Shown here piece by piece: positions 43,573 through 51,028 of a stretch of 64,000 nt of DNA; position 1 is the first letter of the stretch; every line of letters starts with the position of its first letter. The stretch is from Flavobacterium limnosediminis JC2902 (GTDB taxonomy: Bacteria; Bacteroidota; Bacteroidia; Flavobacteriales; Flavobacteriaceae). A model generated the notes under the pieces. That model did not search any database, had not been told where the DNA came from, and was given only the letters and a program-made list of their open reading frames with translations. The position numbers and the translations under genes were made by a program. The stretch is taken from contig NZ_AVGG01000007.1 of assembly GCF_000498535.1 (NCBI RefSeq), positions 124,001 to 188,000 on the forward strand, given 5' to 3'.

Positions 43573-45768
43573 TTATTTTTGAAGTTGTGCTACATCTTTT
43601 ACTTTAATATCTGTTCCCAATCGTTGTAAGTAAGCAATCAACGCAACGATTTCGCGATCTTTCATTGGAACAAAACGTTCCCCTTTAGCTATTGCGTTTT
43701 TCTTGCTTTCCTCATAACTTTTTACGAAATCAGGATCGTTAGTCAGGTTCTTTTCAATCTGCTCCGACTGTTTGGCAACACTTTGTTTAGCATTAGCAAT
43801 ATCCTGATCTGAATACGGAACACCTAATTTTACCATTACACGCATTTTGTCTTCTGTTTTGGAATAGTCCATCGGTTCATTGTCGTACAGCCATTTATAG
43901 CCCGGCATGATTGAACCTGAAGAAGTGCTCTGCGGATCCCACATGTGATTGAAATGCCAGTTATCTGAATATTTTCCACCCACACGCATTAAGTCGGGAC
44001 CGGTACGTTTTGATCCCCAAAGGAACGGGTGATCATACACATATTCCCCTGATTTTGAATACTCACCGTAACGCTCCACTTCAGAACGGAAAGGACGTAC
44101 CATCTGTGAGTGACATCCCACGCAACCTTCTCTTATATACAAATCGCGACCTTCCAATTCCAGCGGAGTATAAGGTTTCACACTTGAAATAGTAGGAATA
44201 TTGGATTTTACGACCAATGTTGGTACGATCTGAATAATTCCTCCAATCAGAATTGCAATCGTAGCTAAAATTGTAAGTTGGATTGGTTTTCTTTCCAACC
44301 AGGTGTGGAATTTTTCACCTTTTAATCGGTTAGCCGAAATTCTTTGTAATTCAGGTGCTTCCGCCAATTCATCTTCGATAGCTTGCCCTTGTCTTACCGT
44401 CATAATGATGTTATAAACCAAAACAAACAAACCGGTAATATATAAAGTTCCTCCTACCGCACGCATGGCATACATCGGCATAATTGCAGTAACTGTTTCC
44501 AGGAAGTTACCGTACACTAAAGAACCGTCCGGGTTGAATTGTTTCCACATTTGTGCCTGTGCAAATCCGGCAACATACAATGGAAGTGCATATAAAATGA
44601 TTCCTAAAGTTCCGGCCCAGAAATGGAAATTGGCCAACTTAATAGAATATAAATTTGTTTTTGTCATTCTCGGAATCAACCAGTAAATCATACCAAAGGC
44701 CATGAATCCGTTCCAGGCAAGCGCTCCTACGTGAACGTGAGCTACGATCCAGTCGGTAAAGTGTGCAATGGCGTTTACATTTTTCAGTGACAACATCGGA
44801 CCTTCAAAAGTGGCCATACCGTAACCGGTAATCGCTACCACGAAGAATTTTAATATCGGCTCTGTACGCACTTTGTCCCAAACACCTCTCAGGGTCAGTA
44901 GTCCATTGATCATACCACCCCAAGATGGAGCGATCAGCATTACAGAGAAAACCACTCCAAGATTTTGTGCCCAATCCGGTAACGCAGTATAAAGTAAATG
45001 GTGCGGACCAGCCCAGATATATAAGAAAATCAAAGACCAAAAGTGAATAATTGACAATCGGTACGAATATACCGGACGGTTAGCCGCTTTGGGAATAAAA
45101 TAATACATTAGTCCCAGGAAAGGTGTCGTAAGGAAGAATGCCACCGCATTATGCCCGTACCACCATTGTACCAACGCATCCTGAACCCCGGCATAAACCG
45201 AATAACTCTTCATTCCGCTTACCGGTAATTCCAAACTATTGAAGATGTGCAAAACAGCTACTGTTACGAAAGTGGCTATATAAAACCAGATGGCCACATA
45301 CAAATGACGCTCTCTACGTCTTAAAATGGTCATAATCATATTGATACCAAAAACCACCCATACAATAGCAATAGCGATATCAATCGGCCATTCCAATTCG
45401 GCATATTCTTTTGACGTTGTATAACCCAACGGCAAAGAAATTGCGGCGGCCACAATGATTAACTGCCATCCCCAAAAATTGATGTTACTCAAAACATCGC
45501 TGTACATCCTTGCTTTTAAGAGGCGTTGTAAAGAATAATAAATCCCTGCAAATATGGCATTTCCCACAAATGCAAAGATTACCGCATTAGTATGTAACGG
45601 TCTCAAACGACCATAGCTTAACCAGGAAATTCCATCGGTAAGGTTGGGAAAAAGGTACAATACTGCCACCAATAGTCCAACCAACATCCCCACTACTCCG
45701 AAAAGGATTGTAGCATATAGGAATTTCTTTACAATTTTGTTGTCATAGTAAAATTGCTGCACTTCCAT
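43573..45768 (-). CDS. ccoN: cbb3 oxidase subunits I and II fused (CcoN-CcoO)
   Basis: 731 residues. About 1-480 is CcoN, the haem-copper subunit with 12 helices (YGRLRPLHTNAVIFAFVGNA and YWWGHNAVAFFL are the His regions; IVAHVHVGALAWNGF another). About 500-731 is CcoO, with one membrane helix and a cytochrome c site CVGCH near residue 549, followed by GPDLMRVGGKYSDNWH. Fusion of the two is the known Bacteroidetes arrangement. The enzyme reduces O2 with high affinity and pumps protons. Confidence 0.96.
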   Translation of the reverse strand: MEVQQFYYDNKIVKKFLYATILFGVVGMLVGLLVAVLYLFPNLTDGISWLSYGRLRPLHTNAVIFAFVGNAIFAGIYYSLQRLLKARMYSDVLSNINFWGWQLIIVAAAISLPLGYTTSKEYAELEWPIDIAIAIVWVVFGINMIMTILRRRERHLYVAIWFYIATFVTVAVLHIFNSLELPVSGMKSYSVYAGVQDALVQWWYGHNAVAFFLTTPFLGLMYYFIPKAANRPVYSYRLSIIHFWSLIFLYIWAGPHHLLYTALPDWAQNLGVVFSVMLIAPSWGGMINGLLTLRGVWDKVRTEPILKFFVVAITGYGMATFEGPMLSLKNVNAIAHFTDWIVAHVHVGALAWNGFMAFGMIYWLIPRMTKTNLYSIKLANFHFWAGTLGIILYALPLYVAGFAQAQMWKQFNPDGSLVYGNFLETVTAIMPMYAMRAVGGTLYITGLFVLVYNIIMTVRQGQAIEDELAEAPELQRISANRLKGEKFHTWLERKPIQLTILATIAILIGGIIQIVPTLVVKSNIPTISSVKPYTPLELEGRDLYIREGCVGCHSQMVRPFRSEVERYGEYSKSGEYVYDHPFLWGSKRTGPDLMRVGGKYSDNWHFNHMWDPQSTSSGSIMPGYKWLYDNEPMDYSKTEDKMRVMVKLGVPYSDQDIANAKQSVAKQSEQIEKNLTNDPDFVKSYEESKKNAIAKGERFVPMKDREIVALIAYLQRLGTDIKVKDVAQLQK

Positions 45769-45771
45769 AAT

Positions 45772-45948
45772 TTAGTTTAGTTTTTCTGATTTATTAGGAT
45801 TTTTTTTTAATTCGTCGTCAAAAAGCATTCTGACGGAGGGGGTGTAATCGTCGTCAAACTGGCCACTCCTTACTGCCCTTATGAAGATGTACAGGAACAC
45901 CGCGGCCACGACGATACTGATGGAGATTAACAGATAAATAACACTCAT
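45772..45948 (-). CDS. ccoS: cbb3 oxidase maturation protein CcoS
   Basis: 58 residues, translated by eye from the minus strand. MSVIYLLISISIVVAAVFLY is a single membrane helix, followed by SGQFDDDYTPSVRMLFDDEL, the CcoS signature (QFDD...P..RIL/MLFD). CcoS is required for insertion of haem b and copper into CcoN. The stop codon lies 3 nt from the ccoN ATG at 45768, so it is the first gene of the ccoS-N/O-Q-P-G-H operon. The operator at 45996 lies 48 nt upstream. Confidence 0.92.
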   Translation of the reverse strand: MSVIYLLISISIVVAAVFLYIFIRAVRSGQFDDDYTPSVRMLFDDELKKNPNKSEKLN

Positions 45949-45965
45949 ACCTTAAATTTATTTAA

Positions 45966-45973
45966 CAAAGTTA
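45966..45973 (-). promoter_or_regulatory. -7 box of the ccoS-ccoN operon
   Basis: TAACTTTG on the minus strand matches TAnnTTTG, 17 nt before the ccoS ATG. No TTG at the -33 distance. Confidence 0.75.
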
Positions 45974-45995
45974 CTTTAGTGATATGGTATAAAAT

Positions 45996-46009
45996 ATGAC
46001 AATTGTCAT
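45996..46009. promoter_or_regulatory. FNR-like operator of the cbb3 operon
   Basis: Perfect palindrome ATGACAATTGTCAT. Its centre (46002.5) is 36.5 bp from the last base of the -7 box (45966), the same distance as at hemN and ccoI. Confidence 0.85.
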
Positions 46010-46058
46010 ATCAGAAATTTATGTAAAAATTAATCATAATTTTCTGAACAACAAAATA

Positions 46059-48437
46059 TTACACCTTCTTTTTCGCAAACAGGTTGCTCATAACCGTTAC
46101 AAAACTTATAATTGTCACTGTACTCAACGGCATAATAATCGCCGCAACTATGGGGGAAAGATTCCCTGTAACGGCAAAACTAAGTCCTACTACATTATAT
46201 AAAAGCGAAAGTCCAAAGCTCATCATAATAGTTCTCATGGCATTCTTGGAATACTTAAGAAAAAATCCTATTTTCGAGAACTGCGATGCATCAAGAATTC
46301 CGTCACAGGCTGGAGAAAATACATTTACGTTTTCCGAAATAGAAATCCCCACATTACTTTGCGCCAAAGCGCCGGCATCGTTAAGTCCGTCGCCAATCAT
46401 CAGCACGTTTTTTCCTTGTTTTTGAAGGTTTTCGATAAACGCTAATTTTTGCTCGGGTTTCTGATTGAAAACCAGGGTGGTATTTTTTGGTAACATTTTT
46501 TCCAGAATTTTTTGCTCGCCATCATTATCTCCCGACAACACAACTAAATTGTAATTCTTGGATAAATTCTCAAATAATTGTTCCAGCCCCTCTCTATATT
46601 GATTATTAAAAACATAACTCCCTTTGTAAACGCTGTTTATTTCAATGTGCACTTTGGTTTTCTTATGTGTGTTCTCGCTCATATGTTGCAAAAATTGGGA
46701 CGAGCCTATTTTAACCGCATACCCATCGATTTGAGCAAAAATTCCTTTCCCGATAATTTCCTCAAAACAGGTAGTATTCACTTTTTTCTGATTAGGAATG
46801 TAATCGTATAATCTTCTGCTTAAAGGATGATTGGAACCTCTCAAAGTATTTTTTAACAATAACAGTTCGGCATCCGTTAACGCTGCACCTTCATAAGTGA
46901 TAGAAGTCTTTTTGTTGGTCGTAATTGTACCGGTTTTATCAAAGACAACAGTATCCACTTTTGCCAGTTGTTCGATTACTGTAGCGTTTTTCAAATACAA
47001 CTTTTTGTATCCGATAATGCGCAGGACATTGCCGAGAGTAAAAGGCGCGGTTAAAGCCAAAGCACACGGGCACGCCACAATTAAGATGGCCGTAAAAACA
47101 TTAAATGCCGTTGCTGTATCAATAAAAATCCAATAACCGAAGGAAACGAACGCCAAAATCAATAAAGCGGGCGTAAAATAACGGCTGAGTGTATCGGTAA
47201 TGGTTTTGTATTTCTGATCGACTCGTTTCTGAAAAACATCGTTGCTCCACAATTGCGTCAGGTAACTTTGGGAAACCGAATGCAACACTTCCATTTCGAT
47301 TACTTTACCCAATTGTTTTCCGCCGGCAAACAGCTTATCACCTGATTTTTTTTCTATCGGCTCGGCCTCTCCGGTTACGAAACTGTAATCGATTAAGGTG
47401 CTTTCCGACATTAATATCCCGTCAACCGGAATCAATTCCTGATTTCTGATTAATAAACGGTCGCCCTTATCCACATCATAAACCTGAATGGCTTCTTCGG
47501 TTCCGTTCGCGAGTATTTTGGTAACCGCGATTGGAAAATATGATTTATAATCGCGTTCAAAAGAAAGGAAATTATAAGTTTTCTGCTGAAACAGTTTTCC
47601 GAGAAGCATAAAAAAAATCAATCCGCACATACTGTCGAAAAAACCCTGACCGTAATTGAATGCAATATCGACCGTACTTCTGATAAACATCACCACAATT
47701 CCCAATGCGATCGGAATATCAATGTTAAGCATTTTGGATTTAATGCTTTTCCATGCCGATACATAATACCCCCAAGCGGAATAGAAAAAGGCAGGTAATG
47801 AAAGTCCGAAAATCAACCAGCGGAAGAACCCTTTGTATTGTTCGATCCAGAATTCGCCTACTTCAAAATATTCGGGAAACGATAAAAGCATGATATTTCC
47901 GAAACAGAAGAAGGCTACTCCGATTTTGTAATGCAGACTTCGGTCGACCGCTTCCTTTTTAGCATCATAATTTTCCAGACTGATATAAGGTTCGTAACCG
48001 ATGGAACTCAGTAAGAGAACGATTTCTTTCAGATTCGTATCGTTTGGACTATAAGTAACTCTCACTTTTTTCTCGTGAAAGTTCACCTGAGAAGTGGTGA
48101 TTCCTTTTTGAAGTTTATGCAGATTTTCCAGAATCCAAATGCACGAACTACAATGCACATGCGGAATGTAAAGTGAAACTATATACGTCTTATCCTCCTG
48201 AAATTCAAGAAGTTTTGAAACAATACTTTCATTATCCAAAAAGTCATATTTGCCCTTAATATCCTGTGGTGTTGCTCCGGGAGCATTTTCAAAATCGTAA
48301 TAACAGGTTAAATCATTCAGACTGAAAATTTCATATACCGTTTTACAACCTGTACAACAAAATGATTTTTCATCAAAAACAATTTCATCTGCCATTACAA
48401 CATCGTTACCACAATGGAAACAATTTTGTTCATTCAT
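46059..48437 (-). CDS. ccoI: Copper-transporting P1B ATPase CcoI/FixI
   Basis: 792 residues from the ATG at 48437. The longer TTG start at 48461 lies inside the promoter, so it is rejected. An N-terminal Cys-rich domain (CFHCGN, CCTGCK) is followed by a heavy-metal domain with HCSSC (Cys96, Cys99), then the P-type core: TGEAEPI, the CPC ion site in ACPCALALTAPF (about residue 455), DKTGT (about 499) and MIGDGLNDAGAL. This N-terminus is typical of CcoI, which supplies copper to cbb3 oxidase. It is divergent from the Crp/Fnr regulator. Confidence 0.94.
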   Translation of the reverse strand: MNEQNCFHCGNDVVMADEIVFDEKSFCCTGCKTVYEIFSLNDLTCYYDFENAPGATPQDIKGKYDFLDNESIVSKLLEFQEDKTYIVSLYIPHVHCSSCIWILENLHKLQKGITTSQVNFHEKKVRVTYSPNDTNLKEIVLLLSSIGYEPYISLENYDAKKEAVDRSLHYKIGVAFFCFGNIMLLSFPEYFEVGEFWIEQYKGFFRWLIFGLSLPAFFYSAWGYYVSAWKSIKSKMLNIDIPIALGIVVMFIRSTVDIAFNYGQGFFDSMCGLIFFMLLGKLFQQKTYNFLSFERDYKSYFPIAVTKILANGTEEAIQVYDVDKGDRLLIRNQELIPVDGILMSESTLIDYSFVTGEAEPIEKKSGDKLFAGGKQLGKVIEMEVLHSVSQSYLTQLWSNDVFQKRVDQKYKTITDTLSRYFTPALLILAFVSFGYWIFIDTATAFNVFTAILIVACPCALALTAPFTLGNVLRIIGYKKLYLKNATVIEQLAKVDTVVFDKTGTITTNKKTSITYEGAALTDAELLLLKNTLRGSNHPLSRRLYDYIPNQKKVNTTCFEEIIGKGIFAQIDGYAVKIGSSQFLQHMSENTHKKTKVHIEINSVYKGSYVFNNQYREGLEQLFENLSKNYNLVVLSGDNDGEQKILEKMLPKNTTLVFNQKPEQKLAFIENLQKQGKNVLMIGDGLNDAGALAQSNVGISISENVNVFSPACDGILDASQFSKIGFFLKYSKNAMRTIMMSFGLSLLYNVVGLSFAVTGNLSPIVAAIIMPLSTVTIISFVTVMSNLFAKKKV

Positions 48438-48458
48438 AATTTGCTCATTTACCTGGTG

Positions 48459-48466
48459 CAAAGTTT
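48459..48466 (-). promoter_or_regulatory. -7 box of ccoI
   Basis: AAACTTTG on the minus strand, one mismatch from TAnnTTTG. Its last base lies exactly 36.5 bp from the centre of the palindrome at 48489. Confidence 0.6.
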
Positions 48467-48488
48467 ACAATTTACGCTTTTTTAGAAC

Positions 48489-48502
48489 ATGATATTTGTC
48501 AT
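48489..48502. promoter_or_regulatory. FNR-like operator between ccoI and the Crp/Fnr gene
   Basis: ATGATATTTGTCAT, an ATGAY-N4-RTCAT palindrome. It is placed for activation of ccoI. On the regulator side, its left half ATGA occupies the expected -33 position 18 nt before the -7 box, so binding there would more likely repress. Confidence 0.75.
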
Positions 48503-48509
48503 CCTTTAG

Positions 48510-48517
48510 TATCTTTG
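48510..48517 (+). promoter_or_regulatory. -7 box of the Crp/Fnr regulator gene
   Basis: TATCTTTG matches TAnnTTTG, 18 nt before the ATG at 48536. It excludes the in-frame TTG at 48515 as start codon. Confidence 0.7.
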
Positions 48518-48535
48518 CAAAAACAATCTGTCAAC

Positions 48536-49216
48536 ATGAGTAAATGTGAACAATGTATAGTGAGAGAATTCAGTGCTTTAAAAGCATTGAATAAAGATGA
48601 ATTACTAAAGCTTGCTGATTGCAAAACTTCCTTTACCGTAAAAAAAGGAGATATTATTTTTGAGGAAGGCGACAGTCTGGACGGAATATTCTGCGTTAAG
48701 GACGGTGTTTGCAAGCTTACAAAATTAAGTTCCAACGGTAAGGATCAGATAGTAAAACTGGTAACAAAGGGAGAACTGTTGGGACAACGTTCCTTAATTA
48801 GTGAAGAACCTACCAATTTGGGAGCCACAGCACTGGAAGACATGCAGGTATGTTTTGTACCTAAGAGTCAGGTAATGGAGTTTTTCAATGTGAATAACAA
48901 ATTTTCACTGAGCATGATGAAAAATGTTTGTCACGATTTGAAAGAAGCCGATAACGTATTGGTGAATCTGGCTCAGAAAAGCGTAAAAGAAAGACTTGCC
49001 ATTACCCTGTTGTACCTACATGACACTTTCGGTGTAAATGCAGATGAATCCTTAAAGATTCAGTTATCACGAGATGAAATCTCCAGCATAATCGGTACTG
49101 CTACAGAAAGTTGCATCCGATTACTGTCGGACTTCAATAAGAGCGGTTGGATTGAACTTAGCGGAAAAAAAATCATATTGAAAAACAAGAAAGAGCTTAG
49201 AAAGCTGGCTGAATAA
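48536..49216 (+). CDS. Crp/Fnr family regulator, probable oxygen/redox sensor of the cbb3 locus
   Basis: 226 residues: a cyclic-nucleotide-type sensory beta barrel (about 20-130), a long dimer helix, and a C-terminal helix-turn-helix with recognition helix TATESCIRLLSDF. Cys4 and Cys7 (KCEQC) align with Cys20/Cys23 of E. coli FNR, and Cys106 (MQVC) with Cys122. The fourth ligand Cys29 is Ser13 here, though Cys29 of this protein is nearby. Recognition-helix Glu and Arg, which read TGA, are kept while the FNR Ser is Ile. A likely activator of hemN and the cco genes. Confidence 0.9.
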   Translation: MSKCEQCIVREFSALKALNKDELLKLADCKTSFTVKKGDIIFEEGDSLDGIFCVKDGVCKLTKLSSNGKDQIVKLVTKGELLGQRSLISEEPTNLGATALEDMQVCFVPKSQVMEFFNVNNKFSLSMMKNVCHDLKEADNVLVNLAQKSVKERLAITLLYLHDTFGVNADESLKIQLSRDEISSIIGTATESCIRLLSDFNKSGWIELSGKKIILKNKKELRKLAE

Positions 49217-49270
49217 AAAGAAGAAGTATATAGTTTAGCGTCTTGTAAAAAATATTTAAACAGAATATTT

Positions 49271-49332
49271 AAAACACAGATTCCACAAATTTACACAGAT
49301 TAATCAGTGCAAATTTGTGGAATCTGTGTTTA
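49271..49332. repeat. Palindromic repeat family, copy 3
   Basis: AAACACAGATTCCACAAATTT pairs perfectly over 21 bp with its reverse complement at the other end, with a short ACACAGATTAATCAGTGC centre. Between the converging Crp/Fnr and rhodanese genes. Confidence 0.9.
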
Positions 49333-49414
49333 ATCATTTAATAAGAACCTTAATTATCAGATTAAATCCGCCCAAAATTATATGCATCCTATTTGATTTG
49401 TATTTAATCGGAAG

Positions 49415-49729
49415 TTATTCCGGTGAAACAACAGGTCCGTCCCACTCCATTATACCTCCGGTAAGATTGTATGTGTTTTCAAAACCCATTTGCTGCATGA
49501 TGTTACAAGCCTGACCGCTTCGGGCTCCCGAACGGCAATACACGTAGTATGTTTTTGACTTGTCCAATTCATCTAATTTATAGATAAACCCCTGTCCTTT
49601 ATAAATATCAATGTTAATTGCTCCCGGAATAATCCCTTCATTCCATTCGCCTTCGGTTCGTACATCAAGAATTACCGCATTTGCATCATCCTGAGCACCT
49701 TGCCACCATTGTTCCTGTGAAATATTCAT
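49415..49729 (-). CDS. Rhodanese-like domain protein
   Basis: 104 residues from the ATG at 49729, chosen because the upstream extension overlaps the preceding gene. A single rhodanese domain with LDVRTEGEWNEGIIPGAINID and active-site Cys65 in YCRSGARSGQA. Such single-domain proteins carry sulfane sulfur. It follows two thioredoxin-fold genes on the same strand and may take part in thiol or sulfur exchange, which is inferred. Confidence 0.9.
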   Translation of the reverse strand: MNISQEQWWQGAQDDANAVILDVRTEGEWNEGIIPGAINIDIYKGQGFIYKLDELDKSKTYYVYCRSGARSGQACNIMQQMGFENTYNLTGGIMEWDGPVVSPE

Positions 49730-49751
49730 AGTTGTGTTTTTGGCAAAAATA

Positions 49752-50363
49752 CTATGCTTTGATGGAACATCCAATAGCCTTGGTCGTTTTTACTGGAACT
49801 TCTTCCCATTTTAAAAGAGCGTCGACAGCATTTTCAACATATTTTGTTTTAACCGCCTTTTCATCGGAATAGTTATCGTCAATAGCTCCGATATATTTGA
49901 CAACGTTTCCTGCCTTAGTTTTTTCCAAAATATAAACATGAGGTGTTTTAGTAGCGCCGAATTGCGGATAGATTTTCTGTCCTTCATCGAACAAATACGG
50001 GAAGGTATAACCTTTCTCTTTGGCTCTTTTCTGCATTAAATCGAAACTGTCATCCGGCTGAATTGCAGGATTGTTAGGATTGATAGCGATTACCGGATAC
50101 CCTAACTTTTGATATTTCTTATCTAAGGCTATAATTCGGTCTTCATAGGCTTTTGCATACGGACAATGGTTGCAGGTAAAAATAACGATAAAGCCCTTCG
50201 CAGTTTTAAAATCGGCTAACGACACTTTTTTAGTGTTTACGTTTTTCAGACTGAAATCGGTAGCAATATCACCAATCTGGTAGCCAGAATCTGTTTTAAT
50301 CAGTGTAAATGCGCTCATAATACATACAAGCACGATCATTGTTGTGATTTTAAGTGTTTTCAT
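49752..50363 (-). CDS. Exported redoxin-domain (thioredoxin-fold) protein
   Basis: 203 residues with an N-terminal hydrophobic signal (about 1-20). The fold starts with DIATDFSLKNVNTKKVSLADFK. The active site is CNHCPYAK (Cys64, Cys67), and a conserved C-terminal Cys is present in GCSIK. This belongs to the peroxiredoxin-like/AhpC-TSA group. It is only 3 nt downstream of the TlpA-like gene, so the two probably act together in the periplasm. Electron partner unknown. Confidence 0.85.
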   Translation of the reverse strand: MKTLKITTMIVLVCIMSAFTLIKTDSGYQIGDIATDFSLKNVNTKKVSLADFKTAKGFIVIFTCNHCPYAKAYEDRIIALDKKYQKLGYPVIAINPNNPAIQPDDSFDLMQKRAKEKGYTFPYLFDEGQKIYPQFGATKTPHVYILEKTKAGNVVKYIGAIDDNYSDEKAVKTKYVENAVDALLKWEEVPVKTTKAIGCSIKA

Positions 50364-50366
50364 AAT

Positions 50367-50891
50367 TTAGTTATTGATGATGGTTATTAGTTCTTTCTCA
50401 AGTTCTTCAAACGTAAAGGAACTCTCGTAAAACTTTCGGGTTTTACTGTTATAAATAATGGTAGCCGGAATCGACCCACTCCAGTTTTTATCGACTTTTT
50501 CTATCCAGGCATTGGCATCGGGATCATCCAGATGGATAACTTCTGACTGCAATTTTTTCTTCTTAACAAACGGAATCAGACTGTTTTCCACTTTCTTCGG
50601 CATATCCATGCTTACCAGGATAACTTTGACATTTTGATTTTCGTATTTCTTATTAAGCTGCTCAAAATAAGGAAGTTCTTTCACGCAAGGCAAACACCAG
50701 GTTGCCCAAAAGTTAATCACATACGTCGTGTCATCATTTTTATGCAGTATGGGTTCGAAGGAATTGAAATCGAAGGAAGCTATTTTTACTCCTTCCCTCT
50801 CATAAGTCTTTATTGGTTTCAGTTCCTTATTATTGTCCTGTGCAAACGATAAAAACCCGGTAAGCAGTAACAAAATCACGCTTCTTTTCAT
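50367..50891 (-). CDS. TlpA-like thioredoxin family protein
   Basis: 174 residues from the ATG at 50891, which places a signal peptide (KRSVILLLLTGFLSFAQ) at the N-terminus. The active site is WATWCLPCVKE (Cys66, Cys69) and the cis-Pro is in SIPATIIYN. TlpA/ResA-type proteins reduce or isomerise disulfides in the periplasm, for example in cytochrome c maturation. It begins a three-gene run with the redoxin and rhodanese genes. A terminator of the M4 gene precedes it. Confidence 0.88.
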   Translation of the reverse strand: MKRSVILLLLTGFLSFAQDNNKELKPIKTYEREGVKIASFDFNSFEPILHKNDDTTYVINFWATWCLPCVKELPYFEQLNKKYENQNVKVILVSMDMPKKVENSLIPFVKKKKLQSEVIHLDDPDANAWIEKVDKNWSGSIPATIIYNSKTRKFYESSFTFEELEKELITIINN

Positions 50892-50978
50892 GGAATTGCT
50901 TTTATTTTGCTTAAAGGTAAATATTCTTACTTTTTTCAACTTATTAATTAACATAAAATTATATCGCATCAGGAAATA

Positions 50979-51014
50979 AAAAAAGCGGATAAAATTACTT
51001 CTATCCGCTTTTTA
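50979..51014 (-). terminator. Terminator of the M4 peptidase gene
   Basis: AAAAAGCGGATA pairs with TATCCGCTTTTT; the minus-strand T run follows. It separates the M4 gene from the thiol cluster. Confidence 0.88.
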
Positions 51015-51028
51015 AACTTATCACTGAA

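Noticed and set aside
48438..48461. TTG start for ccoI
   Set aside because: It coincides with the -7 box at 48459-48466, so it would not be transcribed.
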